Part shown: positions 12,111-22,680 of the stretch, one piece after another | How positions within the stretch are numbered: position 1 is the first letter of the stretch | Layout: the number at the start of each line of letters is the position of its first letter | Assembly (NCBI GenBank): GCA_011800805.1 | Contig: MPNW01000015.1 | Span: 279,402-343,401, forward strand | Direction of reading: 5' to 3' | Source of the DNA: Hirudo medicinalis | Taxonomy: Eukaryota; Annelida; Clitellata; Hirudinida; Hirudinidae | Length of the DNA stretch: 64,000 nucleotides | Translations under genes and position numbers: made by a program | The notes under the pieces: generated by a model | Database searches by the model: none | The model's input: only the letters and a program-made list of their open reading frames with translations | Told to the model about the DNA's origin: nothing

Positions 12111-12916
12111 GCCAACATGCAATAATATAATATAAATAATATCTCTTAAACATATAAAAAAAATTCAAAAAGCAAATCTTAAAAAAGATAACTTTTTTTG
12201 AGGGCCCACATTTGGACGCTCAAATAATTTAATAGACCAAGATTTTGAGCGGGAATGGTAGAAATCGACTCAAAGAAGCACAGAACACGTACGCGTTCAC
12301 ATCCGCAAGAGTCGCTACCTCAATAATAATTTAATTCGCCACTTTTTGTATGCCGTTGTTAACGACATTGCATAGCTATCTGGTACTCACAGACCTCGAA
12401 TGGCTATTAAACATCAGTCTCCTTATCCACTACAATCAATTGTTTTGCTATCAACTAATATCATTCATTTAAAAATAAATTCGCTTTAGAAGCTGGCTGC
12501 ATCATATACAAAGACACATATTGTCTTACAAAGTGATGATAAACAGCACATAACACAAGAAAGTTGCCAAACCAATAAAAAATAACCATACCAGGCTGAA
12601 AACACAATGTATAGAAATCAGCTGTTTAAAGTTATTTTTGGCCTGACATCATGGTCGTCAAGTTAAATGAGTTGTGGCTTCAACCAGGACTTGAGCGTCA
12701 CATGCAAACAACTGCTGCTCAAGCATAAATGCACTTATAAATAGCTTTTATTAAGAGCAATCTTCAAAACCACCAACATTTTTGTCCAGCATAACATAAT
12801 TTAAAACAAATGACCTCACAACAGCTACGGTCTAAAAACATCATAAACATTAGATTTCATAAGTTAATGTTACTTCCAGTTTGATCATTTTTTACAGCAA
12901 AATGGCATCCCTGCCA
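12111..12916. other. 3' flank of GTF2F1
   Basis: No gene seen. A CAATAAAAAATAACC-type A-rich run lies near 12575, but the functional polyadenylation site of the GTF2F1 gene was not established. Confidence 0.4.
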
Positions 12917-15126
12917 TCAAGCTTTAGTCTGCAAGAAATAATATGTTGAACCATTTATGCTTTTTCTCAGGGGATTCAGCTTTTTCATGATGGCACAGAT
13001 AGTATCCTGCATTTCCTTCTTTAAATGAGAATTAAACAAAGAAGGCTTTGAGCTCAATTTCTTAATCAAGTCTGTTACAGTGGTGGGCTTCCTTAACAAG
13101 CATTTCTTAACTATATCTTCAATAGATGCTTCAGCTCTACAAATAGAAAGATCAGGTGTCATTTTCACCACCAAATAAAATAAAAAGACTTACTTATTGT
13201 TGAAGTTGTCATCTATTTTTTGTTTCTTGTTCAAGGACTCAGGAGAATCAGACTTCCTCTTCCTGTCAACTGTGACATCCATCTTCAATTCCTCACTCAA
13301 TATGGTTGATTTGTTGGTTGAACTGCTCTTACTTGAAGGCTGAATAATTGCAAAAGCTGCCTTTAACAAATAAATCCACTTGGTGCAAGGAAAAATAACT
13401 GCTGCACACACCATATCAAATAAGCTGTTTGTTTCAATATCTGAATCTGAACCTGAGTCCAAATCTGAATCTAAAAGATTTAAAAAGCATGCATCATTTT
13501 AAATAATCTAACAAAAGTGAAGGCATCATAAAACACTGACCAGCCCTATTTTTTCCTTTATCATTGTCTTCATCATCTTTTTTATCTTCATCTTCTTCCT
13601 CTTCCTCCTCTTCATCTGAGCCTAAAGTCTTAAGCCCTTCCTCTTCTGCAACTCCGACATCCTTGTAGATGTCTTTTTCATCCCTAGCATCATTATCATA
13701 CATATCCTCATCCTCAGAGGACATGGACAGGTAATCCAACTCTTGACCCTCATCTGCATCATCATTCTCTTCCTGGGCTTCTTCAACAGCTTCCTCGTCT
13801 TTCTCCTCCTTGGTGCTTTTCTTCTTCTTTTTCTTCTTATCTTCCTCATCATCTTCCCTGTCTTCCTCCCTTTCACTGTCATCCTCTTCACTTCCACTCA
13901 TCAATTCAAACTCTGTCAGTAGCTGCAATCAGAACATGATGTCTTATGGTTCACATAACTAAATATTTTGCATGGCACTTTGTAATTATGTTGGAATTAT
14001 CACTATAAGGCTGCAGAAAAAGCCACTTACAAGTTGTTTGTTTTTCTTGCCACCCTTACCAGATTTAACGTCTTTCTCTTGCTCATCCTCATCCTTGTCC
14101 TTGTTATATTTTTTATTGCACATGATTGCAAAGTGATTATAAGTTTTATCTCTCCTGGCAAATTAGACAAGTATTGAAAATCCATCCATAATTCAACATG
14201 AAAATAAATATAAACACATAACTGAATCATATCATATTAATTTACCTGCTAAATTGTTCTTCGGCCTCTTCTGCATTGAGAGCCTTATATTTTGGCATTG
14301 GTGTGAAGTCATACCAATCACCAACAGGAAGAGAAACAAACTTGGAACCCCCACATAAAGTAAAAGCCACATAGTTAGTATTCTTTGAGACACCACCATT
14401 TTTTGTACCTTTAAGTCTAAAAAATATGTTCTTGAATCAAATAGTTTAAATAAAAGTATGATGACACTACAAATACACCTTCTCTGCTGCTTGCTTGTTC
14501 CCAATTTTAAAATAAAGGGTTGATCATTTGGATTGTAATTTCGGGTCTTGATGCCATATTTTTTTCTCCGAGCCTCCTCTCTTTGCTCTCTGCCATACTC
14601 ACTTCCAGCTCCTGATTTAGGCATGGTATCAATATCGTAAGCAGACTTAAATTCTTTCAAATTGTTTTCTCGCTCTATCTTGGCCTAAAAATAATTTATT
14701 AAATATTCAAAATGTCCAACATTTTTGACAACTTGATTTTAATACACGTACCCCTCCAGGGCAATTTATGAAATCAACATTGTGAGATGTCGCAAATTTT
14801 GCCACGTAGTATTCAAACTGAAATCTTGAACTAAAATAAATTCTTTTAATTGTCGATTAATGAATGAAAATAATGAAATTCCATACGTACTCTGGTCTAC
14901 AGACAGAGAACACTCGGCAGTTTTCCTAGATAAAACAGCAAGTTATGAATTGGATTAGAAAATACTTAAAAAGTGTAAATTGTTTACCAATTAGCTTATA
15001 GGTTATACATTGAAAAAATGAATCTCACAAAAAAAGATGTCGCATAACATGTTATAAAATCTAAGCAAATCTTTGAAAATGCAGAGATCTATAAAATTTC
15101 AATTACATTACCTCTTCAGTATCCAT
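12917..15126 (-). CDS. GTF2F1: General transcription factor IIF subunit 1 (RAP74)
   Basis: Exons in transcription order: 15112-15126, about 14890-14922, 14750-14831, 14479-14684, 14247-14420, 14029-14156, about 13541-13923, 13193-13472 and 12917-13137. The N-terminal dimerisation region carries SGAGSEYGREQREEARRKKYGI and WYDFTPMPKYKALNAEEAEE, both typical of RAP74. The middle is a long acidic/lysine-rich linker (EEDKKKKKKK, SDEEEEEEEDED). The C-terminal winged-helix domain reads LRKPTTVTDLIKK...IMKKLNPLRKSINGS. TFIIF binds RNA polymerase II in the nucleus, and the C-terminal domain binds the phosphatase FCP1. Exon 8 contains a 72-nt stretch with GT...AG ends and no stop (about 13345-13416) that is probably a mini-intron. 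Confidence 0.93.
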
Positions 15127-16499
15127 TTAAAATTATCGTTGCGTGAAAGCAGTAAGTTACGATCAGAGCTAATTCCAAAATTATGACACCAGTTCCGACG
15201 ATTGAGTTACTCTATAATACCTTACGTAAACAATAACCACGATAAATCAGTAATAAAAGTGAAATTTCTGTTAATATTTATGTAATATCAATTTTATATC
15301 TAGAAAGTAGACTGATTTTTTGACATAATATAACATAATTTCCGTAAAAAGTTGTAATACATAACGACAGGTTTCTCAAAGGTTGTATTTGAAATGGTAA
15401 CAACGACAATGATAATGATTCCGAGTGTGATTATAGTGGCTCAATATAGCTCAAATAGAACCTCAAGATCACTTCGTTACTGAGGGTAGCTTTCCCTGAA
15501 GAGGAGAAGTTGTCGAAGGACCCGCATGGGACCCAGGCGGATCCCGACTGCTTGTGTTTGCTGGGATGTCCTTTATTTGTTTGCTTTTCCATTACTAAAA
15601 TGACATAACATAGAGAACGTAAGAGTCCGAAGTTTCTGCCAGCGGCCCTGAAGACAGGTATAATGTCCCGTAGGAGCGAAGATTAGAGTTGACATTTTAT
15701 AGTCTGTTCTTTGACAAATTCATAGGTGATATTTCGATCTTTGCATGTGCATTGATGAGACGCTGAAGCTACTCGGTGACAGGAAAGTAAACCAACCAAC
15801 CGTGGTCAATCTTTAACATCTTTAATCCTCAACTGAGCGGTGTATCATTCGAGCATTTCAGCATTATTCAGAGAATTTTGACATTGGGCAGGTTTACACA
15901 TTTGCATCGAACCAATTTGGGAGCTTTCTTGGGGAAACGACACCACCAAACAATCGCCAAGGTTCCCATTTTGACGACCTTTACTCTTGCTTGCTAGTCT
16001 CTTTAATTTGAGGCGGTAAGTTGGCATGGTTTCGAGAACAAAGATGATCTCATACCACGGTGAACGAGCACAAAGAAAGAAATTTGAAGTCGACTCAGAG
16101 CCATCACAGAGAAAAAAGGAACCTATGAAATCGAGGCGAATTATTAATAATGATAGCACACCCCCAAAAGCATGTCATTCAAAAATTCACTTATCACACC
16201 CCTTGCATACCCCAGCAACACAAAACTTCTCGGATGGGGTGCTCACAAAAATACTAAATAAAAATTTCAAAATTAACATGAACGAGCAACAAACTCTTGG
16301 AAAAAATCATCAATAAGAAAAGCCATTAATATACATTGTATAAAATTATCTAAAATCACTTCAGCTTTAAAATATATTTTATGTTGCTTCAAGTATTTAG
16401 AATCCAGACAACATCATGGCCATCAGTCACACATTAGTCATTGTCCATTTCACAATTATATGTATTAAATACTGATGGAATTTGGCAGTTTGAGGTCTT
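15127..16499. other. Intergenic between shugoshin and GTF2F1
   Basis: The block at 15480-15620 carries a dispersed repeat (TGCTTTTCCATTAC...TGACATAACATA) also seen at about 22060 and 45525. Two overlapping antisense ORFs of about 60-100 codons lie at 15845-16316. One reads MPTYRLKLKRLASK on the reverse strand, and the forward strand has a donor-like GTAAGT at 16015. Neither can be tied to a family. Confidence 0.4.
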
Positions 16500-19035
16500 T
16501 CAAGAAGCTGATTTCTTTCCTAAGAAGATATAAAATAATTCTTTATTGGTAGAAAACACTTTCCTCTGAGAAATATAAGAAAACTGAAAGTTTGGCTAAA
16601 TGCAATACACATACCTCGTTTTTTGACAGGTTTGTCATACAATGTGAAAGTATGAGGATCACCTTTTCTCAACTTTCTATAAAAAAAAAATTGATGATAT
16701 AGAACTGCAAATTGTTCTGCATCTACAAATAACTTTCTGTCTCACATTGCTATAATTCAAATGGCACAAGGAACTTACGAATTCAATGATGGTTCTTTGT
16801 AATTTACATTAGAAGCAGCTCTCCTCTTTCTAGGATTACCATCTGAAGACCTGGAAAATGAAAGAATATTAGCTCTTAAACTCAAAATGATGGCTGAATA
16901 TTGGCTATCAAACCTTGAGTCTATTGAATCCATTAGATCTGGTGTCTTTGTTTTTGTGTCTTGTTGGTTTTTCAAATGAAAATCCTCTTCACTAAAAGAT
17001 TTTCTTTCATTAACTTCATCGCTCACATTATTCTCATTTGATTTCAACTGATCAGACTCAGAAAGTGCAGCTGATTCTCCCTCCGTGGCTTTCACTTTCT
17101 CGTGCTCAGATTTCGAAACCTCGGGTATAGGTGCTGCACGTTCTATGTGACTTTGTGATACTCTGATGTCGAGGATTTTTGAGGTCAATGTGGGGGCCAC
17201 ATCCAATGTTACAGTGCAAGTTACATCTTCACTGTAGCGCACACTTTTAGAGTTGTCTTTTGGTTTTGTTCGTGCACCATTCCCAAGCCTAAGCATGATG
17301 CCACGAGGCTCGTTTAAACATTCAACTGATTCTTCCACAGACTTCTTTTCTTCGGCACAAATCACCTCAGGCTCAAACGTTGGGGCCTGTGTCTCTTGAT
17401 AACTCAGATGATCCTGCAATATTTGTCCTTTTCTAGGTTGATTAATGGGAGGAGCAACATAGCTGGAGTCATCAAGTGATATATCATATATAGCCATCTC
17501 TTTGTCTTTCACTGGATTTACATTTGAGCATTCAGGAACATTACCCAAGGTTTCTACAATGGTCATCTCATCAGAGGTCTTCAAGGATTGAGAAGCTGAA
17601 AGAGATTTAAATTTCAACTTGTCTGAGCTCTCTAAGGTTGGTTTGGCAGCATTATATTTCATGTGACCTGGTTTGCTCACATTGGATTTTTTCCTACAAG
17701 TAGACATTTTGTGTTTCATGCTGTGTTCCTCCACTGCTTGTGAGCATTCTTCTAATTGGTGAAAGGTTTGGGTGACTGATTTGTAAGTAACAGGTGAGAG
17801 ATTCATTTTATTTGGAGACACTTCATCAATGGGATCATATGATGAATTTATATTGAAATTGTTATTAATGGAATTTTGACCATGACACAGGTTTGTCTTA
17901 TTTGGAGATTCTTCATCAACAGGATTGAGAGATAAATTTAAATTAGAACTGTTGTTAATGGAATTTTGAACAATAATTTCATTCTCCTTTTCATCATCTT
18001 CGTCGTACATCGTTGACTCATCTGGTGAAATATCATGTAACACTCTTGTTAATAAAAAAAAAATTCATAATGCAAACAAAATCATGAATGCATGTAATCT
18101 GAGAAAGCGATATAATCTAAATGCTTGAAACCCACTGTGCACCGTGCAAGTGATGTGTGACGTTTCCTCCTCAATTACTTCTAGACATCTTTCCACATTA
18201 TACTCCTTGTTCACTTCATCAACATTCTCTTCAATATCAGACGAATCCTGGGTCTGGTTCACGGCAACTCTTTGAGCAGGTCTAGTTTTTTTAATTGTTG
18301 TGTAACAATTAATAAGGCATAATTAAGAAAGGACTTAAAGACTTGATTCAAAAATGTTTTAAAGACTTTTCAAAAGCTAAAAATCTAATCTTACCTTCTG
18401 ACCATTGTAACATTCTGTGCCAATGTACTGGGCTTGCTTAGAGAAATTGACTGCAAGTTTTGAAAGAACTCTGAAGCATACTCAAAATTTGCAGATATAT
18501 CTATCAGCTGCCCACACACACTGTGCAATAACTTAGCAGCATTACTGACTGTATTCTTGAATTGTGTAAACTTCTCCTGTTTGAAAAAATAATATTGCAA
18601 TAATTTTAAACATGCATTAACTGTTTTTAGGAATTATATGAAACAAACTGCATAAAACTTGCTCATCTCCATGTCACATCCTTGAAGGTGGAGTCGGAGA
18701 AGATTGGTTTCACCCAGCAGTTTCACATAGCTGTTGTTGAGAACAGATAATTCTTGTTTCTTTCTACTCAAAGCCCGTGCCAATGCCCTATTATTTGCCC
18801 TCAGAGATTTCTTTGTGTATGTGGTACTGACTAAAAATAAAAACCTAAAGCTTGGACAAGGTGTAAATTGTGTTTTGATTTTAAACCTTAATGTACAACA
18901 TAAGACATTGCCATTGATGTAATAGGTTCGTTATTAAAATTAAAGTATATTACGATTGGCTTTGTGAACAACTGATCTGTTCTGCATTCGCAACCGTGAG
19001 CCATCAGTCTTTGAAATCCTAGAAATGTCTTCCAT
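16500..19035 (-). CDS. SGO1: Shugoshin (centromeric cohesin protector)
   Basis: First exon 18954-19035 (MEDISRISK start), then 18651-18830, 18396-18577, 18132-18283, a long exon from about 18047, and short 3' exons ending at 16500. Exon 2 encodes the conserved N-terminal coiled coil, NNRALARALSRKKQELSVLN followed by YVKLLGETN, which binds PP2A-B56 in known shugoshins. The long middle is disordered and Ser/Asn/Glu-rich. The C-terminal SGO motif is split by an intron: VNYKEPSLNS then KLRKGD; in other shugoshins this basic motif binds histone H2A phosphorylated by Bub1. Length is about 600 aa. A 63-nt in-frame GT...AG segment at about 16855-16917 is probably an intron. SGO1 versus SGO2 cannot be settled; most invertebrates have one gene. 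Confidence 0.9.
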
Positions 19036-21438
19036 GTGCAAACCTATAAATGTGTCAATATTTAACAGTTTCTCATTTGCTTATCGACATACATATCTGC
19101 AATGATCATCGAGGCTTTTAATATACACCATCGCGCAAGCAATCCCGTACATCTAAATGAACGCCTTATTTGCATAAAAATACAAATTGTTCAATGTGCA
19201 CAAAATCCCGATGCGAATGTAATGACAATAAAATAACAAACAAATAAAAATGTAGGAAAACTGGAATTCGGCTTTAGGTCCACAATAAGAGTAATAATTA
19301 CCTATGTGTTTACTGCAATTTATATCAAAATCGATGGCAAAAACAAATAAACCCGATCTCAAATGAAACGTAAATAACAAAGGAGTGCCCAAGGATTCAA
19401 ATGTTTTTGCGCCACTGATCACAATTATTCTAGAGAGTTATAATGCACAATCTATTTAAAATTTATAAAAATTGTTAGTTATTACCAAAATAAATTTTAA
19501 AACAATGAAGTGCCATACACCAATTTATAGCACTAATTTGAAATTTTTTCATTGTTTAAATTAATAACAAGCTTAATATAACTTATCATCGAAATGTATC
19601 AAAGAAATGACAAACGAACAAGCCTTTATTGAGGGTGAATTGGAGGAAGAGTTGGCAAGCATCAATCCCGTTTATTAAAAAAAAATGTATCGAGACTTCG
19701 AAATACAGTAAAAGAACATGATTAACGGAACATTATACAATGTTTAAGGAGTGTAGCGGAACAATATCATTCCACGTACTTCTCAATAAACGTTCGAATC
19801 TAATATCTCCTGTTAAGTATCAGTACCCCACGGGAGTTTGGCTCACAATTTTAATTTTGAATTTCGTGATATTTCAAATAAAATCTTTAAATGTGTACAC
19901 ACACTTTGTCCCAATGGAAAATGGGTCATTAGGGCCAAAGTCTATGTAACAATTTATTTGACGATGAATTTTTCCCTGATCCTCCTTTAAGGGGACATCA
20001 TTAAGGACTTGCCCATGGCGCGTCCGAAAAGGGGGAGCATATGCTATCTCCTGAATTTTATCAAGATACTAACATTTTGTATCAAAATATTAACATTTTA
20101 TGTCAATACTAAGATTTTGTCAAAATACTACTACTAACATTTTTAAGTTTCAAAAATTTACTTAACCTACTCACTCGATTTTGACAATAATCTAATTATT
20201 TTAATGTATGTGTTCGTGAATTGTTATTCTGTGCAACAACGTCATTTTGTGTTTGTTTACGACCTTAGGAGATTTGTTGCCAATAAATTTAAAATTAAAA
20301 TTTTTACTGTTATATTATATCACAGGCTATAACGTAATATTGGCATAAACTTAAAGTTTTAAATTTTCTTAGAAAGATAAATATTATAAATAACATTGTC
20401 TGTAGTAGTCAGCAACCTCTTCAGTCATCGTGCCAAGATAAACAAATGAATTAAAAAAACTTTGCTTCCCCCTACTTCTGCGGACGCAGATGGGACTGCC
20501 TCTTTGTTATCATAATCTTCATCATCTTAACCATAACTGCGTCAAATAAATAAATAAATGTCATAGCTATTCAATCTTGCGATAGCTTCCAGCTTCAAAT
20601 AGAACTGCCGCAATAACTCAGTACCTCATTTCGAGCGCAATACCTCAAATGTAAATAGTCGGATATAAGTACATGTTCTCAATATTTTTGATGTGAAACC
20701 ATTGAAAATTCCTTTCAAGTCTCAGGTGGACGAGTTCGACTGCAGGGTAACAAAAATCGTTTTGTTGTCTAAGACTTTTATTGCTGGCGTCAAGTAGTAA
20801 AACTTAGTCATTCAACACTATAAAGTGATAATTAGGTTCAGCCTACAAGGTAGATACTTACATCAGTTAAGGAGGGGAGGGGACATAGGCGAAATTATGC
20901 CGAAATTAAAACAATTGCAAGCTTGCAGTAATTATGACGATAATGTGACTCATGAATTTGTGATCTCCAAAACCGATTTCAGAAGCGTAGACCGATTAAC
21001 CCTAATGTGTGATAAAATTCGTTTATTGATCAAAAATAGATAGAAATTTTTATGTTTATAATAAACTTATGATCAAAAGCCTTCATCAGTGTCATCATCA
21101 GTGTCTTCACCTATTGAAATATAACCTGGCTTATTTTTTTTTATCGCAAAGTAAAGTTCATTAGAAGTTATGTCTAAAATATAAAAAAAATATCAAAATT
21201 AGGACAAAAACTATGACCCCGAATCCATGTCAATTTCCACTCAATGACTTTTCCATCATACCAAAAAAGTTTCATTTTTGACACTTTAAAAGGTTGTTTA
21301 ACTTGTCGAAGGTGTTCTGGACTGCCTGTTTCCTGATTATTATGAAGTTTCCTATGAAAAATATATCCATATAAGTAAATTAGTAGGTTTAAGGGGAGAC
21401 TTGTACTGAATGGACCGGAATTTTTGTCTCGCCACTAA
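19036..21438. other. Intergenic with degenerate repeats
   Basis: No supported gene. At 20065-20155 a degenerate tandem repeat of about 20 bp contains ACTAACATTTTGT-like units. A GC-rich block at 19990-20040 and an ORF of 72 codons at 20825-21043 were not recognised. Confidence 0.4.
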
Positions 21439-21978
21439 ATGTTTTTTAGTGACCCACGAAGCCAACACTACAAGACCATAAAGAAACTCGTGTCGACACA
21501 GAGCAAGTTCAAATGTGCCTCAAGGAGGAAGGAGATTTTAATCTCAAAACGCCGTATTGGAAAATGTGCTCTGAATCAACACCTGTTTCTCTTAAAGCAT
21601 CATCCAGACGGAAAATGTCAGGTATGCCTTCAGGAGGATGAAAATGTCCGGCATTTTCCTCATGGAATGTCCGGCCCAGTCAGTCCTGAGGGAAGAAATA
21701 AGACTCCAAACAAATCTATCTGAGATGAGTTCCGATTGATTGCTCAGCAATCCAGCAAGTGTGGACCTCATTTTCAGATGGATTTGCAAAAATCGGAATA
21801 ATTTAATGAAATAATTACTATTTCCCTAATATTGTTAATACTATTATTATTTTTATAATTTAACCTTCACACCTATTATTACTCAAATACTTCTTATTTC
21901 ATTAGAATACCTAACACTATTTAACAAGTCCAAATCATCTTAGTCATGCGACGGATTTTAATCAAATAAATAAAGCAG
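21439..21978 (+). mobile_element. Non-LTR retrotransposon 3' end
   Basis: The 94-codon ORF contains RRIGKCALNQHLFLLKHHPDG, then CQVCLQEDENVRHF, the C-terminal Cys/His region seen after the reverse transcriptase or RNase H of jockey-type elements. The 3' untranslated part ends GTCCAAATCATCTTAG...AATCAAATAAATAAA at 21930-21978. The upstream reverse transcriptase is missing or too decayed to read. The same tail recurs at 7515-7560 and 60926-60968. Confidence 0.6.
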
Positions 21979-21992
21979 TCTTCCCTCCTCGT

Positions 21993-22115
21993 CTGGTAAT
22001 TTTTAGGGGCCCGCACGGGTTTTTAAATATTGAAATTTTACAATCCCTTACAATGACCTTTTTTGCTTTTCCATTGCCAAACTGACATAACATATGGGCC
22101 CGTACGCATATTTTG
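21993..22115. repeat. Dispersed repeat with GGTAATTTTT...GGGCCC
   Basis: About 110 bp match 45455-45560: GGTAATTTTTAGGGGCCC, ATATTGAAATTT and CTTTTCCATTGCCAAACTGA are all shared in order. There is no coding capacity. A shorter match is at about 15575-15615. Confidence 0.6.
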
Positions 22116-22596
22116 AAAAAAATTGTCTGTTCTCTGAGAACAGATGAGGCATAACTTTGTCATTTTGCTTAAGACATACTTTACTTATGGCTATTTATTG
22201 TTTGACAATAATAAAACATTTATAACCGATAATAATACTTTTTTAAACATTCGTTTTACCTGAAACAAATAAATTTGAACAATAAACGGCGATCTGGGCA
22301 ATGGAACGGAGATAAGTTAGTGAAGTAGTTGCACAAGTACTTGTTCATAATTCATCGGTACTTGGACCTTGAGAACTTGTACTTTGGGCCTCAGTACTTG
22401 GTCCCATGTCTGTATGGATCAAATGATTTGATTTGTCCCTTGCCTTATAAACATAACATTTTTGAGATTTTTTTGTGATGTAAAAGAAATTTTAATTAAA
22501 ATAAAATTATAACATAGTAATGCTTACGTTGCTGTTTTTATCGCATTAAATTAGTAATGAATATGGATGTTTCTTATATAGATGTTTCTTGAGCAC
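22116..22596. other. 5' flank of DRC1
   Basis: No gene. Near 22330-22410 there is a loose tandem arrangement of GTACTTG and CAAGTAC motifs (GCACAAGTACTTG, CTTGTACTTTGG, CAGTACTTGG). Confidence 0.4.
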
Positions 22597-22610
22597 GTTG
22601 TCATAGTAAC
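22597..22610 (+). promoter_or_regulatory. RFX X-box upstream of DRC1
   Basis: GTTGTCATAGTAAC fits the X-box consensus RYYNYY-(1 to 3 bases)-RRNRAC at every position (half-sites GTTGTC and AGTAAC, spacer AT). It starts 84 bp before the DRC1 ATG. X-boxes within about 150 bp of the start codon are typical of ciliary genes in nematodes and common in other animals. RFX binding here is inferred. Confidence 0.7.
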
Positions 22611-22680
22611 AAGTCGTTTCGAGAATTGAGATTGTGTGTTTTAGTCTTGAGTTTATTTCCTTAAATACAATCGCACTTAC

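Noticed and set aside
13622..13897. Arg/Lys/Met-rich 91-aa reverse ORF
   Set aside because: Shadow of the acidic GTF2F1 exon in another frame.
15845..16316. Overlapping forward and reverse ORFs near the shugoshin 3' end
   Set aside because: Neither strand is favoured by splice signals or homology; kept only as a note on the intergenic region.
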